Source: Polaromonas sp. 39-63-25
Lineage (GTDB): Bacteria > Pseudomonadota > Gammaproteobacteria > Burkholderiales > Burkholderiaceae_C
Reading direction: 5' to 3'
Assembly: GCF_002278925.1 (NCBI RefSeq)
Contig: NZ_NCJH01000013.1
Span: 29,472-93,471 of the forward strand
Length of the DNA stretch: 64,000 bases
In this document: positions 25,865 to 32,204 of the stretch, piece by piece
Numbering within the stretch: position 1 is the stretch's first letter
Layout: the number at the start of each line of letters is the position of its first letter
Program-made: the position numbers and the translations under genes
The notes under the pieces: model-generated
Database searches by the model: none
The model's input: the letters and a program-made list of their open reading frames with translations, nothing else
Told to the model about the DNA's origin: nothing

Positions 25865-26568
25865 CCCGGCCTGTTCCAGCCTCGTGCGAGGGCAAAAGCA
25901 ACACTGGCTCGCGCCAGTTCCAGTGAGCTGTCGATCAACCCCAAGCCCGATACATCTGCATACCTGGAAGCAATGGGAATTTCGGTGCAGCCCATGATGA
26001 TGGTGGTCGCACCTTGCCGCGCGGCCTCCCGACAGGCTTCGGTCAGATGTTGCCCGCCGGCAGCCAGGTCGCCAGCCTTGATTTCGCGTATGCAACCGTC
26101 CACATTGTTCTGGCCATCCTCGGGATCCGGGAGCATGAAGTCGATGCCGCGCGACCGCAGTTCCCGCTGGTAGAAGCCTGAGGCCAAAGCGCCCCGTGTG
26201 GCAAAAACGGCCACCCGCGAGACACCCGTGGGGGAAATTGCCTCGACGCAGGCCTTGGCGATATGCAGCAACGGCACCTTGCTGCTCGAACTCATTTCAT
26301 CAAACCAGTGATGCGACGAATTGCAGGGAATGGCGATGACGCCAACGGCAGCCTGGTTAAGTACTTCGATGCCCGCCAGCAGCTGCGGCAAGGGATCCCG
26401 CCCATGCCCCAAAATAGCGCTGGAGCGGTCATGGGTATGCGGCAAGCTCGCCACGATGACCGGCAGATGGTCCTGATCGCGCGCCGCAGGGGTGAGCTTG
26501 ACCAGCTTGTCGAGAAAGTCGACCGTTGCTGATGGCCCCATTCCTCCAAATACGCCGATTCGGGACAT
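25852..26568 (-). CDS. aspartate/glutamate racemase family protein
   Basis: A 238-residue cofactor-independent racemase of the RacD/YgeA type. N-terminal IGVFGGMGPSATVDFLDKL is the family signature. Both catalytic cysteines are present: Cys82 in IPCNSSH and Cys194 in MGCTEIP. Expected reaction: interconversion of L- and D-aspartate or glutamate, although members of this family differ in substrate (hydantoin, maleate, other amino acids). No signal peptide, so it acts in the cytoplasm unless secreted by another route. It overlaps the downstream transporter gene by 13 bases and follows the second transporter by 9 bases. Confidence 0.9.
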   Translation of the reverse strand: MSRIGVFGGMGPSATVDFLDKLVKLTPAARDQDHLPVIVASLPHTHDRSSAILGHGRDPLPQLLAGIEVLNQAAVGVIAIPCNSSHHWFDEMSSSSKVPLLHIAKACVEAISPTGVSRVAVFATRGALASGFYQRELRSRGIDFMLPDPEDGQNNVDGCIREIKAGDLAAGGQHLTEACREAARQGATTIIMGCTEIPIASRYADVSGLGLIDSSLELARASVAFALARGWNRPGWDS

Positions 26569-26577
26569 CCTGGCCTC

Positions 26578-27855
26578 CTATATTTTCAGGGGCCTGGGGC
26601 AGATCAGGGACACCGCGGCGTTGTTGCCAATCACCAGCACCAGGGTCCTGAGCATGTCGCAAATCGGATCCACCGCCAGGAACAGGATGAAAGCCGCCTC
26701 AAAAGGAAGACCGAGGTAGCTGCATGTCAGTCCGACCAGCGACACCGTGAGCAAGCCCGTCATGCCCGCCGACGCAAAGCCGGCGAGTATCGATGCCGAG
26801 AGGATGACGATCAACTCTGTCGGACCAATCGGTTTTGCATACAACTGGGCAATGAACACGGTAGCGGCCACGTAATAGATCACCGGCCCGATACGCAGCA
26901 GCGACACGCTCAGGGGCACCATCAGCTCGACCCTTGAACGCGCAAAACCCAGGCGGTCCGCCAGACTTTCGATCATGATGGGCATGCATGTCGCACTGCT
27001 GCGGGTGGCCAACGCGAGGGCAAAGGGGCCCCTCAAGGCATTGAGAGTCTGGCCCAGCGTCGAGTTGGAACGCTTCCAGATAATGATTGTTGCAATGACC
27101 AGGGCCAGCACGGAAGCAACAAAAAACGCCAGGACAAACTGGGCCATGGCCTGCAAGGGGCCGATGCCGGTTTTGGCCATCTGCGCAGCGCTCATGCAGA
27201 AAAGAACGATGGGCAGCGGATAGTTCAACCAGCGCATCAGGGTCTGGCAGGAGTGGTAAATGGTTTCCAGGGACTGGGTCAGCCCGTCGGAAACCCGCGA
27301 CGGAACCTGACCCACCGCAAAACCGAAAAGCAACGCGAAGACGAGTGCCTTGAGCGTGTCGCCGCTGGCCAGCGCGGCAAAAATATTCGATGGCACCAAG
27401 CTGACCAGTACTTCGGTGAAGCTCACCGACTTGACCGGCGCATCGACGCCCCCAAGGCTCATGACCGTGTCGCTGGAATTGAGATCGTTGCCGACAATCT
27501 TTCCGAAAGTCTGCATGGTTTCACTTGACAGGTTGGAACCCGGTTTCATCACCAGCAGTGTTGTCGCCCCCAACAACGCGACAACAATAGAAAACACGAC
27601 GAACACCACCGCCACGCGAGCCATCAGCCCGCCGGCCCCACCCTCGCGGAACAGGCGCTGCAAACTGAAAATCACGGCCGACACCATGAAGGGCAAGGCA
27701 ATCATCTTGAGGAGATCGACATACACATCGCCCACAAAACCGAGCTTCAGCCCGACGGCAGGCATGTACATGCCCAGCGCGAAACCCGCCGACAGGCTGG
27801 CCACCACCACCCAGGGGTTGAGCGCAAATGCATAGAGTTTTTTCAGGTTGATCAT
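26578..27855 (-). CDS. divergent DAACS family transporter, paralogue 2
   Basis: A 425-residue SLC1-type membrane protein, related to but clearly distinct from the one two genes downstream. It has a serine-rich hairpin ATRSSATCMPIM, the TM7 region VPLSVSLLRIGPVIYY in place of the usual NMDG motif, and TM8 AVDPICDMLRTLVLVIGN, which keeps the aspartate and the arginine-threonine pair expected to hold an acidic side chain. Likely takes up an amino acid or dicarboxylate. The ATG at 27855 is used; a GTG one codon upstream is also possible. Confidence 0.85.
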   Translation of the reverse strand: MINLKKLYAFALNPWVVVASLSAGFALGMYMPAVGLKLGFVGDVYVDLLKMIALPFMVSAVIFSLQRLFREGGAGGLMARVAVVFVVFSIVVALLGATTLLVMKPGSNLSSETMQTFGKIVGNDLNSSDTVMSLGGVDAPVKSVSFTEVLVSLVPSNIFAALASGDTLKALVFALLFGFAVGQVPSRVSDGLTQSLETIYHSCQTLMRWLNYPLPIVLFCMSAAQMAKTGIGPLQAMAQFVLAFFVASVLALVIATIIIWKRSNSTLGQTLNALRGPFALALATRSSATCMPIMIESLADRLGFARSRVELMVPLSVSLLRIGPVIYYVAATVFIAQLYAKPIGPTELIVILSASILAGFASAGMTGLLTVSLVGLTCSYLGLPFEAAFILFLAVDPICDMLRTLVLVIGNNAAVSLICPRPLKI

Positions 27856-27875
27856 CACACGCCTTAGTTAATCGA

Positions 27876-28844
27876 TTACCGGTCCAGGGCCTTCAGCACC
27901 TTGTCAATCGTCAGCTTTTCGGTGCTCTCTGCCAAAAACTGGTTCACAAAGGCCAGGAGCGTCGGATCCTGAATGCCCACGGCAATGCCAAGGGTGTCTT
28001 CGAGGTCCTTGAATGTGACCGTGCGCAGCGTCAAGGACGCCGTCGGGTCACTTTTCAAAATCCGCTTGATCTCAAACTCATCACGGTAGGCCGCCATGAT
28101 CTGGCCTTTTTCAAGCGCCTTGAGGACAGCCTCCCAGGTCGGAAATTCGCGAAGCTCCGAAAGCGGAAAGTTTTTGCTGGCGTAGTCTGAGAAAGACGAT
28201 TTCGCAATGACCCCGATGGATCCCTTGAATTCGCGAACAACAACGGGGAGGGGCCGCTCCCGAGCCAGTTCGGCAAACTTCACCCGGTTCAGGATGAAGG
28301 CGTGGTTCAGGCGGATATAAGGCTCGGTGAAGCTGATCATCTGGGCCCGCGCCAGTGTCCGCGACAGCTTGCTGATGCCGAGGTCGGCCTCCTGGCGGGC
28401 AACCACATCAACCACCTCATTGAAAGTGCGGGCGCTGCGGTCAAACCTGACGGTGACCTTGAGCTCCTTCGCAATCGCTTTGGCCAGGTCCACCTCCAGA
28501 CCGACCAGCTCACCCTTCTTCATGTAAAAGAACGGGGGCGTGTCCACGCCGAGCATCGCAACGACGAGTTCTCCCCGATTGACGATGCGGGCAATGCTGG
28601 GCGCCAGCAGTCGGCCATCGGCCACCTTGACCAGGCTCGGAGCAGGCAACGGAGAGGGTACCAGCGCCACCTCCGCCAATGGAGCGGCAGGGGCCGGCGC
28701 GCTGGCGGTAGGGGGCGCCGCGAAGGCTGCACCGGCACAACCCCAGAGCCCGAGAACAAACAAGCAGGCTTTCCACCAGGAAGTTGACTGGCTGTGCAAG
28801 GGCTGTCCGGACTGTGTTTTTGACATCATCAAATCCTGATTCAT
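27876..28844 (-). CDS. periplasmic amino-acid-binding protein (solute-binding family 3)
   Basis: A 322-residue exported protein. The signal peptide (ACLFVLGLWGCAGAAFA) is followed by a long Pro/Ala-rich linker (about 45-70) and then a family 3 (PBPe) domain starting RIVNRGELVVAMLGVDTPPFFYMKKGELVGLEVDLAKAIA, with DLGISKLSRTLARAQMISFTEPY in the hinge region. No ABC permease or ATPase is nearby, so it may work with the adjacent symporters or as a sensor. The start at 28844 overlaps the stop of the upstream small membrane protein (ATGA). Confidence 0.85.
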   Translation of the reverse strand: MNQDLMMSKTQSGQPLHSQSTSWWKACLFVLGLWGCAGAAFAAPPTASAPAPAAPLAEVALVPSPLPAPSLVKVADGRLLAPSIARIVNRGELVVAMLGVDTPPFFYMKKGELVGLEVDLAKAIAKELKVTVRFDRSARTFNEVVDVVARQEADLGISKLSRTLARAQMISFTEPYIRLNHAFILNRVKFAELARERPLPVVVREFKGSIGVIAKSSFSDYASKNFPLSELREFPTWEAVLKALEKGQIMAAYRDEFEIKRILKSDPTASLTLRTVTFKDLEDTLGIAVGIQDPTLLAFVNQFLAESTEKLTIDKVLKALDR

Positions 28845-29056
28845 GGCTTGGCAACGGAGGGCGAAGGCGCGTCCCCGACGGGTGCTGATGAAGGCGGGGT
28901 TACGGTTAACACCGCTGCGGGCGCAGTTCCTTCTGCGGGTGAAGAAATCTTCTTGCCGATTTCCACCCCGAGCAAGAACAGGAGCACACAAAGCAGCAAC
29001 AGGCAAAGCCCGGCAATGGTCATCATCCGGGTCGTCAGCGACAAAGTGTATTGCAT
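28841..29056 (-). CDS. small single-span membrane protein
   Basis: A 71-residue protein with one strong membrane helix (MMTIAGLCLLLLCVLLFLLGVEIG, about 11-34) and an Ala/Pro/Ser-rich periplasmic tail. No family recognised. Its stop overlaps the start of the solute-binding protein gene, and it begins 19 bases after the PAAR-like gene, so it belongs to the same transcript. The Pro-rich tail resembles the linker after the signal peptide of the next gene, which hints at a membrane scaffold for that binding protein. Confidence 0.7.
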   Translation of the reverse strand: MQYTLSLTTRMMTIAGLCLLLLCVLLFLLGVEIGKKISSPAEGTAPAAVLTVTPPSSAPVGDAPSPSVAKP

Positions 29057-29075
29057 TTGTTACCTATCTTCACGT

Positions 29076-29462
29076 TCAAGGAACCATCACGGTGAACTGC
29101 CCCGGGACAAGAATCTGGATGACGCCACCCCACTGGCACATCAGCTTGGAAGAGTTCTGCAAGGCAGGCATCCCGCCCAGCAATACCGTCGCAGAACCGG
29201 GCATCCAGGGTGCGGCAGTCATGGGAATGCAGGGCATGGGCGTCAACACGCCGAGAGCGGCAGCCGTAGCGGCAGCCACCATCGGGTTGGAGGGGCAATT
29301 GCACATGCCAAAGGGCAGCACATTGACAAACGGAACATGGTCCATGATGTTCGCGGCCGGTCCACCCGTGAGCACACGGTTCGCGGGAAGCACGGTCAGC
29401 ACGCTGGGGGCCACGCCAAAACTGCACTGAAGGGTTGCGCCCACGGCGACCTGAATGCCCAT
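29076..29462 (-). CDS. PAAR-like DUF4280 spike-tip protein
   Basis: A 128-residue protein of the DUF4280 group that replaces or complements canonical PAAR caps on VgrG. The conserved features are the GATLQCSFG start, ANRVLTGGPAANIMDHVPFVNVLPFGMC, the MVAAATAAALGVLTPMPCIP block, WMPGSATVLLGGMPALQNSSKLMC and the final GGVIQILVPGQ. The cysteines and the single histidine are candidates for a metal site at the tip. It lies two bases downstream of the MORN gene, next to vgrG, as expected for a spike module. Confidence 0.85.
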   Translation of the reverse strand: MGIQVAVGATLQCSFGVAPSVLTVLPANRVLTGGPAANIMDHVPFVNVLPFGMCNCPSNPMVAAATAAALGVLTPMPCIPMTAAPWMPGSATVLLGGMPALQNSSKLMCQWGGVIQILVPGQFTVMVP

Positions 29463-29464
29463 GC

Positions 29465-30205
29465 TCAGCCTTTCACCAGTTTTTCGAGACGTTTCATGAG
29501 GCTGGTTTTGGCGTCGTCACGCAACTCCACCCCTTTACTGTCGAAACGCCTGGGTTTGCCAACCGGTTTTCCTGCGCGGTACAACAGCACCTCCATCACC
29601 TGCCCGTCCGGCCAGTACCGCGTCAGCGGCCCCTCAAGCAGGTTGTTTCTGTAGCTGGCTTTCTGCACCACCGCACCGTCGCGGTCGTAGTCCAGCGTTT
29701 CCCCTTCCAGCAGGCCCTTGCGGTACTGCGACCGGCGGACCACCTCACCCTCGTTCATGAACAAGACCTCGCCTTCCACCTCACCTCTGAAAAAATTCTG
29801 TTTCATGGCGACCTCTCCGGCTTCCGAATAGGAGACCGACTCGCCATGAAGACTCCCATTCGAAAACCGCTGCTCGGACAACAGGCGCCCTTTCACGAAA
29901 ACGCGGGTCAAGCCATGCTGCAAGCCGCGGCTGTAATTCGCCTCCTGCACCGGATTGCCATGCTCATCAAAAAGCCTGAGGACACCATGGAGCACACCCG
30001 CATCGTATTGGGCGCTGGCAAGCAGCTTGCCGTCTGGGCCAAAAGAGCTCATTTCGCCGTGAAGCACACCGTCCATCAAACCGGCGCGGTTGGACAGCCC
30101 GCCGGCGTCATTGAACTGCTCGCGCTCGACAAAGCCGCGCGGCATCTCGCCAGCGGGCGTGTCCGCGGGTACCGCAGCAGTGGCAGAGGTTTTTTGGGCC
30201 GTCAT
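29465..30205 (-). CDS. MORN-repeat protein of the T6SS spike module
   Basis: A 246-residue protein made mostly of about seven MORN-type repeats of the YwqK kind: G-x-x-x-G-x-x-x-x-Y/F-x-x-x-G, for example GVLHGEMSSFGPDGKLLASAQY, GVLHGVLRLFDEHGN, GLQHGLTRVFVKGR, GLLEGETLDYDRDG. No signal peptide; C-terminus basic. Between vgrG and the PAAR-like gene with gaps of one and two bases. Repeat proteins in this position are plausible adaptors or chaperones for loading cargo on VgrG; this role is inference. Confidence 0.8.
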   Translation of the reverse strand: MTAQKTSATAAVPADTPAGEMPRGFVEREQFNDAGGLSNRAGLMDGVLHGEMSSFGPDGKLLASAQYDAGVLHGVLRLFDEHGNPVQEANYSRGLQHGLTRVFVKGRLLSEQRFSNGSLHGESVSYSEAGEVAMKQNFFRGEVEGEVLFMNEGEVVRRSQYRKGLLEGETLDYDRDGAVVQKASYRNNLLEGPLTRYWPDGQVMEVLLYRAGKPVGKPRRFDSKGVELRDDAKTSLMKRLEKLVKG

Positions 30206-30206
30206 C

Positions 30207-32198
30207 TCAGTTGATCTTTACCAGGCCACCCTTGAGGGTCAGCATCCCGCCGCCGTCCACCGTTTGCATGGCTGACGCCTTGTTGGTCACCATCGCACCC
30301 TCGTTGTCCAGCGTGGTCCCGGCCTTGTTCTTTAATCCGGTGCCAGCCTGGTTCGTCAGGTCCAGTCCGGCCTTGTTGGTCAGGGACGTGCCGGCCTCGT
30401 TGGTCAGCGCTGTGCCTGCCTTGCTGGTCAGGGACGTGCCGGCCTCGGCAGCGAAAGTGGTTCCAGACTTGATCGTGATGGAGCCTGTCACATCAATCAC
30501 CAGGTTGCCCGTAACCTTCAGTTCGTAGTTCCCGGTGACGGCCTGACTGAAATCAGCCTTGTTGGTATGGGTCTCATTGCCGGTGATCGTGAGCTCGCGT
30601 GTGCCTTTGACCTTGTGCACTTCCTTGCCCGTCTGGACATCAACAGTGCGGTCACCCTTTTCCAGCGTGTGTGTCTCGGAACCCTTGACCAGCTTGGTGC
30701 TCAGGTCGTTCTCGATCTCGATCTTCATGTCTTTCTGCGCATGGAAATAGAACTCTTCCGAATCCTTTTTGTCTTCCATCCGCATCTCATTGCCGGCGGT
30801 GCCCTGCTTGGAAGCGCGGGATTTGATGGTGCTCTGGGTTTGCATGCCCGGCAGCGTCACCGGCGTGGTGTTCTCGGCGTTGTAGACGCAGCCAGTGACA
30901 ATAGGCCGGTCGGGATCGCCATCGACATAACTGACCACCACTTCCTGTCCAATCCGCGGCAGGAACAGGCTCCCCCAGCCGAGCCCGGCCCAGGACTGGG
31001 AAACGCGCACCCAGCACGAACTGTTTTCGTCCTTGACGCCAATCCGGTCCCAATGGAACTGCACCTTGATCCGCCCATGCGTGTCGGTCCATATTTCCTC
31101 GCCGCTGGGTCCCACCACCAGAGCCGTCTGGCTGCCCGAAACCCGCGGAAGCGGCGACAGGCGCGGCGGACGGAAGGGCACGGTGGCGGCAAACGCCTCA
31201 AAGCTGTTGCTGTACTGCGCGTTGCTGGCCGTATGCGTCACTGCCCGCAGCACCAGCGTCGTGTTCAAGGCTGTTCTCGAATGACCCGAGAGCGTGAATT
31301 TCCTGCCTGCGGAAAGCGGGTAGCAATAACTCGTGCCGCGGCATACCGCGCCGTCGACCTGGCTGGCTTCCGAGCGGACCTTGGCGCGCTGCGTGCCATC
31401 GGCCAGCACTGCATGTTTGCCTGGAAATTCGAACTGCTTTCCCTTGCCCGTCGCCCCCGCGGATTCGGTCAGCAATGCGGTGCTGGGCGTGAGGTAGTTG
31501 TAGTCACTGTATTCAAATTTCTGCGCCACCAGGCGGCTTTCGTACTCCAGCTGGTTGACGGTATCCATCATGCGGCGCCCACCAGGGTCGGGGAAGTAAC
31601 GCAAAGCGGCTCCATCAACACAATCGATGTGGGCGGCCGAACTGTCGCCCAGCACCATGGTGTGCCCGCCATCGGTGAAGGTGAAGAAATAGAAGATGCC
31701 TTCCTCCTCCATCAACCGGGAGATGAACTCCAGTGCAGTCTCGTCGTACTGGACGCAGTATTCGCGGCTTCCATAAGTCCCCGTCAGCTGCGCATCAAAA
31801 GTCACGCCAAACTCGCCCAGGACCGCCTTGATGATGTCGGCCGCCGTCTTGTTCTGGTAGATGGCCCTGTCTCTGCTGAGTGTCAGGAGCCAGAGGCTGG
31901 GCACCAACTCCGCCGAATAGGACGAGAAAGAGCGGTCACCGCCCGCGTGCATGAAACGCGACACGATGCCGTTGAAAAACCGGGCAGGTCCAGCCGGCAA
32001 GGCGAGCTTGACCGTGACCGAAGCGCCCACAATCAGGGCCGGATCCAGGCCTGTGTCGGACGAACGCATCGCCAGCGAAAACCTGAAAGGCTGCGAGATG
32101 GCCTCCACGCCCTGGAAGGAGTCGAGCAACAACACATCTGCGCCGAACGGTGTGGTCACCGTCAACGCGGAGTTTGTCTGTTTGAAGCCAGTCCGCAT
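30207..32198 (-). CDS. vgrG: type VI secretion spike protein VgrG (TssI)
   Basis: A 663-residue trimeric spike. Gp27-like N-terminal part with FRFSLAMRSSD and YQNKTAADIIKAVLGEFGV, then QYDETALEFISRLMEEEGIFYFF, then the gp5-like OB fold with GPSGEEIWTDTHGRIKVQFHWDR and SWAGLGWGSLFLPRIGQEVVVSYVDGDPDRPIVTG. After about residue 540 comes a beta-helix needle, ending in short AGT-x-LTN-x repeats (about 600-650). No enzymatic C-terminal extension, so cargo is likely carried by the neighbours. Confidence 0.96.
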   Translation of the reverse strand: MRTGFKQTNSALTVTTPFGADVLLLDSFQGVEAISQPFRFSLAMRSSDTGLDPALIVGASVTVKLALPAGPARFFNGIVSRFMHAGGDRSFSSYSAELVPSLWLLTLSRDRAIYQNKTAADIIKAVLGEFGVTFDAQLTGTYGSREYCVQYDETALEFISRLMEEEGIFYFFTFTDGGHTMVLGDSSAAHIDCVDGAALRYFPDPGGRRMMDTVNQLEYESRLVAQKFEYSDYNYLTPSTALLTESAGATGKGKQFEFPGKHAVLADGTQRAKVRSEASQVDGAVCRGTSYCYPLSAGRKFTLSGHSRTALNTTLVLRAVTHTASNAQYSNSFEAFAATVPFRPPRLSPLPRVSGSQTALVVGPSGEEIWTDTHGRIKVQFHWDRIGVKDENSSCWVRVSQSWAGLGWGSLFLPRIGQEVVVSYVDGDPDRPIVTGCVYNAENTTPVTLPGMQTQSTIKSRASKQGTAGNEMRMEDKKDSEEFYFHAQKDMKIEIENDLSTKLVKGSETHTLEKGDRTVDVQTGKEVHKVKGTRELTITGNETHTNKADFSQAVTGNYELKVTGNLVIDVTGSITIKSGTTFAAEAGTSLTSKAGTALTNEAGTSLTNKAGLDLTNQAGTGLKNKAGTTLDNEGAMVTNKASAMQTVDGGGMLTLKGGLVKIN
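30250..30450 (-). repeat. in-gene tandem repeat coding the VgrG needle
   Basis: About eight degenerate units encoding A-G-T-x-L-T-(N/S)-(K/E/Q) in a row, for example TSLTSKAGTALTNEAG and TSLTNKAGLDLTNQAG. It reads as the regular rungs of the VgrG beta-helix tip. Copy number may vary between strains. Confidence 0.7.
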
Positions 32199-32204
32199 GC
32201 GCCT

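Noticed and set aside
25852-26568. Reading the racemase as a glutamate racemase (MurI) for cell-wall synthesis
   Set aside because: N-terminus (IGVFGGMGPSATVDFL) and the PCNSSH motif belong to the RacD/YgeA group, not MurI.
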